A stretch of DNA of 42,452 nt from the NCBI RefSeq assembly GCF_029893105.1, contig NZ_JARXWG010000032.1, positions 1-42,452 on the forward strand, written 5' to 3'. Both the position numbers and the translations under genes were made by a program. Below the pieces are notes generated by a model. It saw nothing but the letters and a program-made list of their open reading frames with translations, was not told the origin of the DNA and did not search any database. Shown here in pieces: positions 7,644 to 16,342 of this stretch; positions within the stretch are counted from its first letter, which is position 1; each line of letters begins with the position of its first letter. The DNA is from Parabacteroides sp. PF5-9 (lineage in GTDB: Bacteria; Bacteroidota; Bacteroidia; Bacteroidales; Tannerellaceae).

Positions 7644-9050
7644 TCAAAAATCAAAAAACTGTTTCGCATTCTTATAACTGATCGCTTCAATCATCTCACC
7701 AATAAAATCGATTTCTTCTGCAGGAAGCAATCCGTTTTCGACATCGTTACCGATCAGGTTACACAACGTCCGACGAAAATATTCATGCCGGGGATAAGAG
7801 AGAAAACTACGCGAATCGGTGAGCATACCGACAAAACGGCTGAGCAGTCCCAGTAAAGACAAGGCATTCATCTGTCGTTCCATACCGTCTTTCTGATCCA
7901 GGAACCACCAACCGGAGCCGAATTGCATCTTTCCGGCAATCGTTCCATCCTGGAAATTACCGATCATCGTTGCGACCATCTCATTGTCAGTCGGATTCAG
8001 GTTATAGATAATCGTTTTGGTCAATTTATCCTGGACATCCAAACGATCGAAAAAAGCGGACATCGCTTTTGCAGTAGTAAATGTTCCGATAGAATCAAAG
8101 CCCGTATCTGCACCTAATCGACGAAACAAACGGGTATTGTTGTTACGGATAGCGCCATAATGGAATTGTTGCGTCCACCCTTTTTCCCAGTTCATCTCAC
8201 CCAACACAACCAATATGGCCGATTTGTATTTTGCAATCTCTTCCCCATTCAACGGTTTACCACCATAGACTTTGTTGAAAATCGATTTGATTTCATGTGC
8301 TGTATACGACTCGGCATAAAACTCTTCGACCCCATGGTCGGATAGTTTACATCCCTGCTCAGCAAAGAAATCCTGTCGTTTACGTAATGCCAAAAGCATA
8401 TCATCAAACCCGGAAACAGTCACTCCCGATACTTCCGACAGTTGTTCGATATAACTCCGGTAATTGGGTGCATTTTCAACAGCCATGATTTTATCCGGCC
8501 GCCAGGTAGGCAACATTTTTATCTCAAAACCATCCTTCCGGGTTTTGATATGGTGCTCCAGGGAATCTATCGGATCATCAGTCGTACAAACCACCTCTAC
8601 ACGATATTTCCGCATCAGGTTGCGCGCCGAATAGTCCGGAGTCTGCAATTTAGCCGTACACTCTTCATAAATATCCCGCGCCGTTTTAGGTGACAATAGT
8701 TTTTCTATGCCAAAAGCAGTTTTCAACTCCAGATGAGTCCAGTGGTAAAGCGGGTTACGCATAGTATATGGAACTGTTTCGGCCCATTTCTGAAATTTAT
8801 CCCAGTCACTGGTTGTTGAACTCGTACAATAGGCCTCATCCACTCCGTTTGCACGCATCGCTCTCCATTTATAATGGTCGCCCCCCAGCCATATTTCCGT
8901 CAAAGTGGCAAAACGATGATCAGTGGCAACCATGGCCGGGTTTAAATGACAGTGATAATCAATTATAGGTTGTTTCGCAGCATGACTGTGATAGAGTTGT
9001 TGTGCTGTATCTGTTTGCAAGAGAAAATGTTCGTCCAGAAACTTTTTCAT
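7644..9050 (-). CDS. uxaC: Glucuronate isomerase
   Basis: The 468-residue protein matches UxaC from end to end. It begins KKFLDEHFLLQTDTAQQLYH, has the metal-binding motif DYHCHLNP (His33 and His35), and continues with ATLTEIWLGGDHYKWRAMRANG, VVCTTDDPIDSLEHH, WTQQFHYGAIRNNN, QFGSGWWFLDQKDGM and MLTDSRSFLSYPRHEYFRR. The enzyme interconverts D-glucuronate and D-fructuronate (or galacturonate and tagaturonate) in the cytoplasm at the head of the hexuronate pathway. No uxuA, uxuB or kdgK lies next to it; the only possible operon partner is the Crp/Fnr regulator. A perfect palindrome at 9154-9167 lies about 100 bp upstream. Confidence 0.95.
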   Translation of the reverse strand: MKKFLDEHFLLQTDTAQQLYHSHAAKQPIIDYHCHLNPAMVATDHRFATLTEIWLGGDHYKWRAMRANGVDEAYCTSSTTSDWDKFQKWAETVPYTMRNPLYHWTHLELKTAFGIEKLLSPKTARDIYEECTAKLQTPDYSARNLMRKYRVEVVCTTDDPIDSLEHHIKTRKDGFEIKMLPTWRPDKIMAVENAPNYRSYIEQLSEVSGVTVSGFDDMLLALRKRQDFFAEQGCKLSDHGVEEFYAESYTAHEIKSIFNKVYGGKPLNGEEIAKYKSAILVVLGEMNWEKGWTQQFHYGAIRNNNTRLFRRLGADTGFDSIGTFTTAKAMSAFFDRLDVQDKLTKTIIYNLNPTDNEMVATMIGNFQDGTIAGKMQFGSGWWFLDQKDGMERQMNALSLLGLLSRFVGMLTDSRSFLSYPRHEYFRRTLCNLIGNDVENGLLPAEEIDFIGEMIEAISYKNAKQFFDF

Positions 9051-9153
9051 GGTAAGTTAGTTCAATGTTTACACTCGGTTCTTTTCATGTAATTGCTAAA
9101 AAAGTCCACGAATATAAGTAATTTTACGCATACAAATAGTAAAAAAAGTATTT

Positions 9154-9167
9154 TGTGTTCGAACACA
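9154..9167. promoter_or_regulatory. Perfect 14-bp palindrome TGTGTTCGAACACA
   Basis: The palindrome lies between the amidase stop codon (9216) and the uxaC start (9050), both minus strand. On the minus strand it is followed after six bases by seven T residues, so it could be a weak terminator of the amidase gene. The TGTGT/ACACA arms also look like a Crp-type operator, which would fit the Crp/Fnr gene downstream of uxaC. I cannot decide between these. Confidence 0.45.
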
Positions 9168-9215
9168 CTTCGTCACCGAAAGATCACAACGCTCCTTGAA
9201 TCCCACTTTCTACTG

Positions 9216-10214
9216 CTATTTTTTCTTGGTTGTTTGTTTAAAATCAGCCACAAACGCTTCACACATCCAATTGGCAAGTGCCTGGCGATTACTCTCTAAC
9301 ACAAAACGGCGTTGATCAAAATCATTCTGTATGTTCCCCAACTCTACATATAAAGAAACCGGTAACGCTTTATTCAAGACATATAAGTTTCGCTGTCCGA
9401 CAGTGCCCGTAAACCCTCTTCCCGGCTGATGCCGCTTATACTTCCCTGAAAAAGTCGAACGCATACGCACTGCCAACTCTTTACTACTCTGACTTTTGGA
9501 ATGATAAAAGAAGACATCGGTCTGATGACTTCGGCTTCGGCTGTCGATATGAATGAATATGGCTCGTTTATAGATCTCTTTATCCCGACGATAGAGCGCA
9601 TTGATTTTATCACAACGTTGTTGAAGCCGTTGAGTCTGATTCAGAGGAATAGCACTCCCCATACAGGTCTCGCGCTTACTGTTGGCCAGTATCCGGTCGT
9701 CGCGTATACCATCTTTTGCATCTTGTATAATGATATGCACTTTGGCACCTTTCATCATTAGATTTCTGGCCAGGCGAAGCATAATATCATACGCATATTC
9801 ATCCTCATGCAGTTCATTTCGCCCCATTTTACCTATCGCTCCGGGGTCGGGACCGCCATGTCCGCTGACCAGATAAAAACAGGCTCCTTTCAATTCGGAT
9901 GATGTGACTTGATAGGCGGCTAATTTGGATCCGAATAACGGTTCATGATTTTTAGGTTTGGCAACGGCTGTTTTTAATGGAGGCAACGTATATTTCACCC
10001 CTAATTTCAAGGCATTATTTTTACCCAGTTTCCCTTTATTCAATTCAATAAACTGTCGCTGGTAATCTGCCCCTATCCGTCCATGTCGTCTTAAAAAAAC
10101 AGTGATTCCATCGCCATTTTTAGGAGACGCCGTCTCTTGTGCAATCAGCTGATTAAAACCAACTACTGCAATCAACAATAAAATGATTGTACGTAGACGC
10201 TTCCTAATATACAT
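9216..10214 (-). CDS. N-acetylmuramoyl-L-alanine amidase (Amidase_3)
   Basis: The 332-residue exported protein (signal peptide to about residue 26, ending LIAQ) has an N-terminal LysM-like stretch (about 35-80, LRRHGRIGADYQRQFIELNK) and a C-terminal zinc amidase domain from about residue 112. Zinc ligands are His119 (VSGHGGPDPGAIG), Glu137 (ELHEDEYAYDI) and His222 (AIFIHIDS); the catalytic Glu291 is in LYVELGNIQN. It cleaves the bond between muramic acid and L-Ala of the stem peptide in the periplasm. The spacing between Glu137 and His222 is rather long and contains a Cys-bearing insert. Downstream, the exonuclease gene start is separated by only 45 bp from the amidase start region on the same strand, so co-transcription is possible. 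Confidence 0.88.
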   Translation of the reverse strand: MYIRKRLRTIILLLIAVVGFNQLIAQETASPKNGDGITVFLRRHGRIGADYQRQFIELNKGKLGKNNALKLGVKYTLPPLKTAVAKPKNHEPLFGSKLAAYQVTSSELKGACFYLVSGHGGPDPGAIGKMGRNELHEDEYAYDIMLRLARNLMMKGAKVHIIIQDAKDGIRDDRILANSKRETCMGSAIPLNQTQRLQQRCDKINALYRRDKEIYKRAIFIHIDSRSRSHQTDVFFYHSKSQSSKELAVRMRSTFSGKYKRHQPGRGFTGTVGQRNLYVLNKALPVSLYVELGNIQNDFDQRRFVLESNRQALANWMCEAFVADFKQTTKKK

Positions 10215-10259
10215 TTTTTTTATGCGGTATCACGAAAAGATCCGGCGATCAGACATCCC

Positions 10260-10829
10260 TTATATGTTTCCGTTGACCCGTTGATAAATTTCTTTCGTCA
10301 ATTGGATATCATATGCCGCATCATGTAATTTCTCCTGTTCGATCGCGATTCCTAACGCCCGGGCTACCGTCTCTTGTTTAAAATCGGTCATGGTATGCCG
10401 GGTAGACATCAGATGCAAAGAGGCAAGTACCATCACATCGATTGAATTGATCCAGAACCAGGAATAAAAATAATTATCTCCGTTCTGCACAAAAAAGGCT
10501 TTCAGAAAATAATTATCAAACGATGCATTATTATAACCCACAAGGAAAAACTTATCCTGACGGTTATATTTATCGACATATTTAGACAACATTGCGATCA
10601 ATTGGTCGTATACCTCACGCATGGAGGGATAGGCAAGTATCTGCTCTTTGGTCACATGGCAGACCCGAAGTGCTTCTTCTTCTATATCACACTGACTATG
10701 AGGACAGACGTTGAAATTGAATGACTCTTTCGTCTCTCCATCGATCACGATTTCTCCACTGATCTGATGTATCCCGTTCCTCCAGTATTTTATCCCTGTT
10801 GTCTCCAGGTCGAAGAAGAATAATTTCAT
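10260..10829 (-). CDS. DEDDh-type 3'-5' exonuclease
   Basis: I place the start at the ATG at 10829 (189 residues), because the protein then begins MKLFFFDLETTG, the ExoI motif with its Asp and Glu. ExoII is in GYNNASFDNYFL (Asp) and ExoIII is LHDAAYDIQLTKEIY with the His-x-Ala-x-x-Asp spacing of the DEDDh subgroup (DnaQ/RNase T type). The family removes nucleotides from DNA or RNA 3' ends; this stand-alone form could be a repair exonuclease or a DNA polymerase III epsilon-like protein. A longer reading from 10910 adds 27 residues without family similarity. It probably heads a unit with the amidase gene downstream. Confidence 0.85.
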   Translation of the reverse strand: MKLFFFDLETTGIKYWRNGIHQISGEIVIDGETKESFNFNVCPHSQCDIEEEALRVCHVTKEQILAYPSMREVYDQLIAMLSKYVDKYNRQDKFFLVGYNNASFDNYFLKAFFVQNGDNYFYSWFWINSIDVMVLASLHLMSTRHTMTDFKQETVARALGIAIEQEKLHDAAYDIQLTKEIYQRVNGNI

Positions 10830-10882
10830 GTATGTGTATGATTTAGTCGGAAAGGCGTATTTATCCTCCCTGTAATGACAGA

Positions 10883-10890
10883 CAAAAATA
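10883..10890 (-). promoter_or_regulatory. Candidate -7 box for the exonuclease gene
   Basis: CAAAAATA on the plus strand reads TATTTTTG on the minus strand, matching TAnnTTTG, 53 bp before the chosen ATG at 10829. It lies inside the longer alternative reading frame, which supports the shorter protein. No clear -33 box. Confidence 0.4.
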
Positions 10891-10981
10891 AGAAGATTAT
10901 TTGGAATCATTCTGAAAAAAGCAGAATAAAGCTATCTTTCGGTCAATTCGCACACATTACTATAATATCATCTCCTTTTTG

Positions 10982-10989
10982 TAGCTTTG
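10982..10989 (+). promoter_or_regulatory. Candidate -7 box for cobQ
   Basis: TAGCTTTG matches TAnnTTTG exactly. If used, transcription would start near 10996 and give cobQ an untranslated leader of about 200 nt containing the hairpin at 11001-11032 and the whole of palindromic array B. The -33 element is not clear. Confidence 0.5.
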
Positions 10990-11000
10990 CAAACAACTTT

Positions 11001-11042
11001 CCTCATGCAATATTCCGGACAATTGCATGAGGCATTTCATGC
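11001..11042 (+). promoter_or_regulatory. Leader hairpins upstream of cobQ, mutually exclusive
   Basis: A perfect 11-bp stem, CCTCATGCAAT (11001-11011) with ATTGCATGAGG (11022-11032), has a 10-nt loop. The 3' arm can instead pair further downstream: GCATGA (11025-11030) with TCATGC (11037-11042). The two folds cannot coexist. No T-run follows, so this is not a simple terminator. I do not see the conserved cobalamin riboswitch B12 box here. Confidence 0.5.
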
Positions 11043-11059
11043 GTTTAAAACAACATTTC

Positions 11060-11147
11060 GTTTGACAATTGTCGAACGATCGTTTCACAATTATCGTTTG
11101 ATCATTTGACAGTTGTCAAACGATCATTCTATAATTATCAAATGAAT
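11060..11147. repeat. Palindromic array B: four contiguous 22-bp units
   Basis: Units start at 11060, 11082, 11104 and 11126 and follow the same consensus as array A (GTTTGACAATTGTCAAAC then GATC), with unit 4 the most diverged. Dyad axes recur every 11 bp. Folded around 11101/11102, 31 of 42 arm positions are complementary. The array lies between the divergent exonuclease and cobQ genes and ends 48 bp before the cobQ ATG. Confidence 0.9.
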
Positions 11148-11194
11148 TTTTCTGTCGTTCATTGGACTACACCGTAATAATGAATTTTGAAATC

Positions 11195-12679
11195 ATGCAG
11201 CAACTCAAACCGATCATGTTCGTAGGCACCTGCTCTGACGCGGGAAAAAGTGTGATAAATGCGGCCTTTTGCCGGATTTTTAAAGAAGATGGATATCATC
11301 CTGCACCGTTCAAAGCACAGAATATGTCACTGAACTCGTTTTCAACCGCTGAAGGGGGTGAGATGGGACGGGCACAAGTCGTACAGGCTGAAGCGTGTGG
11401 AATACATCCACATACGGATATGAATCCTGTTCTTCTGAAACCGACCAATGATAAAAGTTCGCAAGTGATTCTCAATGGTCGCCCTATCGGAAATATGTCG
11501 GCCAAAGATTATTTCGGAAAAGAGAACAATAAAGAGTCCTTATTCAAAGAGGCGACAGAAGCGTTTCAACGACTCCATGCGCGTTATAACCCGATTGTAC
11601 TGGAGGGAGCAGGCAGTATCTCCGAACTGAATTTACGGGATAGAGATATCACCAATATGCGAATGGCTGTTCGGACAGGAGCCGCAACCTATCTGGTGGC
11701 GGATATAGACAGGGGAGGCGTTTTCGGGTCGGTTTATGGTACAATTGCACTATTAAACTCTGAAGAACGGGCATTAATAAAAGGGATTATCATCAATAAA
11801 TTCAGGGGAGACAGTTCTTTGTTTGAAGAAGGACGCACGATTCTGAAAGAGTTGACAGGTGTACCCGTTGTTGGAATTATTCCGTGGTTCAGGGATATCC
11901 ATATTGAAGAGGAAGATTCTGTCGCACTGGAGATGAAAAAGAACACCTACCAACCGGGCAAGATCAATGTGGCGATTCTCTTATTGAAACGGATGTCGAA
12001 TTTCACCGATTTTGATGTGTTAGACATGGATCCGCGTTTTAATACTTACTATACTAATCAGATCGATGAAATCGAAAAAGCGGATATCATCTTGCTGCCG
12101 GGCTCCAAAAACACATTGGCTGATTTGCAATATTTACGGGCAAACGGATTGGCCGAAGCTGTCGTAAAAGCGTATAAAAACGGCAAAAAAGTGATTGGCA
12201 TTTGTGGGGGTTATCAAATGATGGGGGCGATACTGGAAGATCCGCAGCAGATGGAAGGAAATATTCCAATCGTTTCAGGATTAGGGTTATTGCCACAACG
12301 CACTGTGATCGGATCCGAAAAGACGACAGTGCAAAGTAAATTCCATTTTTTACCGGTGGATACGGACAAAATATGCTCCGGATACGAAATACATATGGGC
12401 GAAACGACTCCGCTCAACGAGGTGGAAATTTCTCCGGTAAACCGTTTGACAAATGGAAAATCAGACGGCTGTTATCTGAATAATCGCTGCTGGGGAACCT
12501 ATATGCACGGCATATTTGATAACCCGATTGTCAGGGATCATCTAGTCGAAGGGTTGGATGACAATCACAGCAAAAATGATTTTGATTATGCCTCTTTTAA
12601 AGAAGAACAATATTCCAGACTGGCAGCGTTAGTCAGGAGTCATGTCGATATGGAGTATATTTACAATTCTTTGTTTTAA
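11195..12679 (+). CDS. cobQ: Cobyric acid synthase (glutamine-hydrolysing)
   Basis: I start at the ATG at 11195 (494 residues; MQQLKPIMFVGTCSDAGKS), because CobQ proteins begin directly before the P-loop-like motif. An ATG at 11180 and a TTG at 11162 are also in frame. The N-terminal half is the ATP-binding domain (GTCSDAGKS, then PFKAQNMSLNSF, VLEGAGSISELNL and VADIDRGGVFGS). The C-terminal half is a class I glutamine amidotransferase with nucleophile Cys337 in IGICGGYQMMG and His438 in GTYMHGIFDN. The enzyme amidates four side chains of adenosyl-cobyrinate a,c-diamide in the cytoplasm. No other cobamide gene is adjacent, but the B12-dependent mutase lies 1.5 kb downstream. Confidence 0.95.
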   Translation: MQQLKPIMFVGTCSDAGKSVINAAFCRIFKEDGYHPAPFKAQNMSLNSFSTAEGGEMGRAQVVQAEACGIHPHTDMNPVLLKPTNDKSSQVILNGRPIGNMSAKDYFGKENNKESLFKEATEAFQRLHARYNPIVLEGAGSISELNLRDRDITNMRMAVRTGAATYLVADIDRGGVFGSVYGTIALLNSEERALIKGIIINKFRGDSSLFEEGRTILKELTGVPVVGIIPWFRDIHIEEEDSVALEMKKNTYQPGKINVAILLLKRMSNFTDFDVLDMDPRFNTYYTNQIDEIEKADIILLPGSKNTLADLQYLRANGLAEAVVKAYKNGKKVIGICGGYQMMGAILEDPQQMEGNIPIVSGLGLLPQRTVIGSEKTTVQSKFHFLPVDTDKICSGYEIHMGETTPLNEVEISPVNRLTNGKSDGCYLNNRCWGTYMHGIFDNPIVRDHLVEGLDDNHSKNDFDYASFKEEQYSRLAALVRSHVDMEYIYNSLF

Positions 12680-12719
12680 GGGATCAATTCTGAGAGAATT
12701 TTCGTATCATTGCATCCGC

Positions 12720-12731
12720 GTTTGCGCAAAC
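12720..12731. promoter_or_regulatory. 12-bp perfect palindrome GTTTGCGCAAAC
   Basis: It lies 16 bp before the ATG of the Gfo/Idh/MocA gene, in the cobQ-oxidoreductase gap. The position suits an operator. The gap also has a small hairpin AATTCT-GAG-AGAATT (12686-12700) followed by TTCG, perhaps a weak cobQ terminator. Confidence 0.4.
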
Positions 12732-12747
12732 ACTAATTAGTTATATC

Positions 12748-14070
12748 ATGAATAGAAGAAATTTTATACAAAAATCGGCTGTAACAGTTGCCGGTCTGGG
12801 ATTAGCCCCACTGATCGGTCATTCCCATCACTCCATCTACGGACAAACAGCCCCCAGCAATAAAGTGAAAGTGGCTTTGATCGGTTGCCGGAGCATGGGC
12901 TTCTCCAATCTAAACACATTCCTGGATTATCCGGAAGTAGAATGCGTTGCTCTTTGTGATGTGGATGACGAATGGCTGAATAAACGTGCTGCCGATGTAG
13001 AAAAGAAATCGGGTAAGAAAGTGCCCAACCTATATAAAGATTGGCGGCGGGTGATTGATAATAAGGATGTGGATGCTGTGATTGTCGGTACGCCCGACCA
13101 TTGGCACTGTCTCCCTACGATCTGGGCTTGCCAGGCAGGAAAAGATGTGTATGTGGAAAAACCACTATCGAATACGATCGAAGAATGCGACCTGATGGTC
13201 AAAGCGGCTCGAAAATATGATCGCATCGTGCAGGTTGGCCAATGGCAACGGAGCGATCCGCATTGGGATGAAGCAGCCAATTACCTCAAGGGCGGCAACA
13301 TCGGACGTATACGAACAGTCAAAGTATGGGCTTATCAGGACGGAAAACCGACACTGCCGGTAAAACCCAATGGCAATCCTCCGGCAGGTGTGGACTACGA
13401 CATGTGGTTAGGCCCTGCCCCTAAACGTCCTTTTAATCCTTATAGGTTTCATTATAATTTCCGGTTCTTCTGGGATTATGCCGGCGGTCTGATGGCCGAC
13501 TGGGGAGTACACCTGTTAGATTATGCACTGGAGGGGATGGGCGCCGACCTACCCACAAAAGTATTCTCCGGCGGTGGTAAATTCGCCTATCCCGACGATG
13601 CGATGGAAACACCAGACACATTAATGGCCACCTACGCCTATCCGGAATACAACATTATATGGGATCACGCTTGTGGAATCAATCACGGCTTATATGATAA
13701 AAAAGAAGGATTGGCTTTCTTTGGAGAGAAAGGCACTATGATACTGACTCGTGCCGGATGGGAAGTGATTCCGGTGACAGATAGCAACGGCGCACGAATG
13801 GAAGCCGTTCCTTTCAAAAAAGGAGAAGGAAAAGGGTTGTACAACCATGTGGGCAACTTCCTGGGATGTATAAAAAACCGTCAATTACCTAAAGGAGATG
13901 TGGCTATCGGTGCACGTGTGGCTAAAATGTCTCATCTGGCAAATATCGCTTGCCGGGTAGGTCGCGAAGTAAATTGGGATGATAAAAACAGCGTATTCAC
14001 CGGAGATAAAGAAGCTACAGCTTTAGCAAAGGCGTATTATAGGGCACCGTGGGAATTACCGAAATTATAA
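12748..14070 (+). CDS. Tat-exported Gfo/Idh/MocA family oxidoreductase
   Basis: The 440-residue protein begins MNRRNFIQKSAVTVAGLGLA, a twin-arginine signal with RR at 3-4, so it is exported folded, probably with its NAD(P) cofactor. The Rossmann domain starts at KVKVALIGCRSMG (about 39-51). Conserved motifs are VGTPDHWH, VYVEKPLSNT (Glu137-Lys138-Pro139) and MADWGVHLLDYAL (Asp250, His254, Asp257), which normally contains the catalytic residues. This subgroup is common in Bacteroidetes and several members act on glycosides, polyols or sugar derivatives in the periplasm. The substrate is not predictable from the sequence. It is followed by a strong terminator. Confidence 0.9.
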   Translation: MNRRNFIQKSAVTVAGLGLAPLIGHSHHSIYGQTAPSNKVKVALIGCRSMGFSNLNTFLDYPEVECVALCDVDDEWLNKRAADVEKKSGKKVPNLYKDWRRVIDNKDVDAVIVGTPDHWHCLPTIWACQAGKDVYVEKPLSNTIEECDLMVKAARKYDRIVQVGQWQRSDPHWDEAANYLKGGNIGRIRTVKVWAYQDGKPTLPVKPNGNPPAGVDYDMWLGPAPKRPFNPYRFHYNFRFFWDYAGGLMADWGVHLLDYALEGMGADLPTKVFSGGGKFAYPDDAMETPDTLMATYAYPEYNIIWDHACGINHGLYDKKEGLAFFGEKGTMILTRAGWEVIPVTDSNGARMEAVPFKKGEGKGLYNHVGNFLGCIKNRQLPKGDVAIGARVAKMSHLANIACRVGREVNWDDKNSVFTGDKEATALAKAYYRAPWELPKL

Positions 14071-14122
14071 CGAATAGGGATAGACCACCTTGGCCTATCT
14101 ATTCTTAGGAAAAGTATAAAAT

Positions 14123-14154
14123 AAAGGCTGCCCGATGATAATCAGGCAGCCTTT
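14123..14154. terminator. Bidirectional terminator between the oxidoreductase and mutB
   Basis: A 10-bp perfect stem, AAAGGCTGCC (14123-14132) with GGCAGCCTTT (14145-14154), encloses a 12-nt loop. It is followed by TAG and then TTT on the plus strand, and by a T-rich stretch on the minus strand. It serves genes ending at 14070 (+) and 14185 (-). Confidence 0.8.
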
Positions 14155-14184
14155 TAGTTTATCGATCGAATGAATCGATCTGTA

Positions 14185-16332
14185 TTATTCTCCCAAAAGG
14201 ATTTCCAAAATCTGTACTGCCGCTTTCGCCACAGAAGTACCCGGGCCAAAGATGGCTGCAACGCCAGCCTTATACAGGAAATCGTAGTCCTGAGCAGGGA
14301 TTACACCTCCCGCGATAACAATAATATCTGGACGTCCCAGTTTTTTCAATTCTTCAATAACCTGAGGAACTAACGTCTTATGACCGGCAGCCAAAGAAGA
14401 GACACCCATCACATGAACATCATTTTCTACAGCCTGACGGGCGGCTTCGGCTGGTGTCTGGAACAATGGCCCCATATCCACATCGAATCCGCAATCAGCA
14501 TATCCGGTAGCGACTACTTTCGCTCCACGGTCGTGTCCGTCCTGACCCATCTTGGCCACCATAATACGTGGTTGACGACCTTCTTTTTTGGCAAATTTCT
14601 CAGCCAACTCTGTTGCCTGCTGGAAGTCTGCATCTTTTCCTGTTTCTGATGAATACACCCCTGATATTGTTCTAATAATTGCTTTATAACGTCCGGAGAT
14701 TTCTTCGCAAGCGTCGGAGATCTCACCCAAAGAGGCACGTAGACCAGCGGCTTTTACGGCCAACTCCAATAGGTTCCCTTTTCCTGTGCGTGCACATTCT
14801 GTGATTGCCGCCAAAGCCTCTTTTACGGCTGCTTCGTCGCGGTTTGCACGTAATTTATTCAGACGTTCGATCTGTTGCACACGAACAGCCGTATTATCAA
14901 TCTCAAGAATATCAATCGGATCTTCTTTAGCCAGACGATATTTGTTGATACCGACAATGGTCTGTGTCTGAGAGTCGATACGTGCCTGAGTACGGGCTGC
15001 AGCTTCTTCGATACGCATTTTAGGCAAACCGGTTTCGATCGCTTTAGCCATACCACCCATGCTTTCAATCTCCTGGATCAAAGCCCAACCTTTGTGTACC
15101 AGTTCGTTTGTCAATGTCTCCACATAATAGGAACCTGCCCATGGATCGATTTCTTTACAGATCTGAGTTTCTTCCTGAATATAAATCTGCGTATTACGCG
15201 CAATACGGGCAGAGAAATCTGTCGGCAATGCAATCGCTTCGTCCAATGCGTTGGTATGCAATGACTGTGTATGTCCCAATGCTGCTGCCATCGCTTCGAT
15301 ACAAGTACGTCCGACATTGTTGAACGGATCCTGTTCGGTCAACGACCAACCGGAAGTCTGACTATGGGTACGCAATGCCAGTGATTTCGGATTCTTAGCA
15401 CCGAAACTCTTCACAATCTTTGCCCATAACATACGTGCTGCACGCATCTTGGCAATCTCCATAAAGTGATTCATTCCAATCGCCCAGAAGAAAGACAAAC
15501 GCGGTGCAAAAGCATCTACGTCAATTCCGGCATTGATCCCTGCACGCAGGTACTCCATCCCGTCACAAAGTGTATAAGCCATTTCGATATCTGCTGTCGC
15601 TCCGGCTTCCTGCATATGGTAGCCTGAGATCGATATCGAGTTGAATTTAGGCATTTTCTGAGAAGTATATTCGAAAATGTCAGCAATGATCTTCATCGAA
15701 AATTCGGGTGGATAAATATATGTGTTACGCACCATGAATTCTTTCAGGATATCATTCTGAATGGTTCCTGCCATCTCCTCCAATTTAGCTCCTTGTTCCA
15801 AACCGGCATTGATGTAAAAAGCCAACACAGGAAGAACGGCTCCATTCATCGTCATAGAGACAGACATCTGATTCAATGGAATTCCATCGAACAAGATTTT
15901 CATATCTTCCAATGAACAGATAGAAACTCCCGCTTTACCTACGTCACCCACAACACGTTCGTGATCGGCATCATATCCGCGATGTGTAGCCAGGTCAAAC
16001 GCAACAGAAAGTCCTTTCTGTCCGGAGGCCAGGTTACGACGATAGAAAGCATTTGACTCTTCAGCTGTTGAGAAACCTGCATACTGACGGACAGTCCAAG
16101 GACGCATCGCGTACATACCGCTATACGGTCCACGCAGGTAAGGAGGCAAACCGGATGCATAATTCAAATGCTCCATGCCTTCCAGGTCTTCTTTTGTATA
16201 AACAGACTTTACATCGATCTGCTCTGGTGTTTTCCAGTCTGCCTGTATTCCGTTTTCTTTTGCCCATTTCGCGCCATTTGTTGCAGCAAATCCGGCATTT
16301 TTTATATCTATATTTTTAAAATTCGGTCTCAT
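14185..16332 (-). CDS. mutB: Methylmalonyl-CoA mutase, large (catalytic) subunit
   Basis: The 715-residue protein matches the alpha (MutB) subunit. The TIM-barrel part contains [57 protein letters not shown] and [14 protein letters not shown]. The C-terminal domain has the cobalamin-binding motif Asp-x-His-x-x-Gly in [19 protein letters not shown], giving base-off/His-on binding. With MutA it interconverts succinyl-CoA and (R)-methylmalonyl-CoA using adenosylcobalamin in the cytoplasm. It lies 10 bp downstream of mutA, so the two are co-transcribed, and the operon ends at the terminator around 14140. Length and motifs are standard. Confidence 0.97.
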   Translation of the reverse strand: MRPNFKNIDIKNAGFAATNGAKWAKENGIQADWKTPEQIDVKSVYTKEDLEGMEHLNYASGLPPYLRGPYSGMYAMRPWTVRQYAGFSTAEESNAFYRRNLASGQKGLSVAFDLATHRGYDADHERVVGDVGKAGVSICSLEDMKILFDGIPLNQMSVSMTMNGAVLPVLAFYINAGLEQGAKLEEMAGTIQNDILKEFMVRNTYIYPPEFSMKIIADIFEYTSQKMPKFNSISISGYHMQEAGATADIEMAYTLCDGMEYLRAGINAGIDVDAFAPRLSFFWAIGMNHFMEIAKMRAARMLWAKIVKSFGAKNPKSLALRTHSQTSGWSLTEQDPFNNVGRTCIEAMAAALGHTQSLHTNALDEAIALPTDFSARIARNTQIYIQEETQICKEIDPWAGSYYVETLTNELVHKGWALIQEIESMGGMAKAIETGLPKMRIEEAAARTQARIDSQTQTIVGINKYRLAKEDPIDILEIDNTAVRVQQIERLNKLRANRDEAAVKEALAAITECARTGKGNLLELAVKAAGLRASLGEISDACEEISGRYKAIIRTISGVYSSETGKDADFQQATELAEKFAKKEGRQPRIMVAKMGQDGHDRGAKVVATGYADCGFDVDMGPLFQTPAEAARQAVENDVHVMGVSSLAAGHKTLVPQVIEELKKLGRPDIIVIAGGVIPAQDYDFLYKAGVAAIFGPGTSVAKAAVQILEILLGE

Positions 16333-16342
16333 ATTTTTTGAC

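Noticed and set aside
10830-10910. 27-residue N-terminal extension of the exonuclease
   Set aside because: The added residues lie before the ExoI motif that starts the family, and a candidate promoter lies inside the extension.
10990-11194. Cobalamin riboswitch before cobQ
   Set aside because: Hairpins are present, but I could not find the conserved B12 box or the multi-arm junction, and the repeat array takes up most of the leader.
14875-15264. 129-residue reading frame antisense to mutB
   Set aside because: It lies wholly inside the well-supported mutB gene on the other strand, and its product shows no family features.
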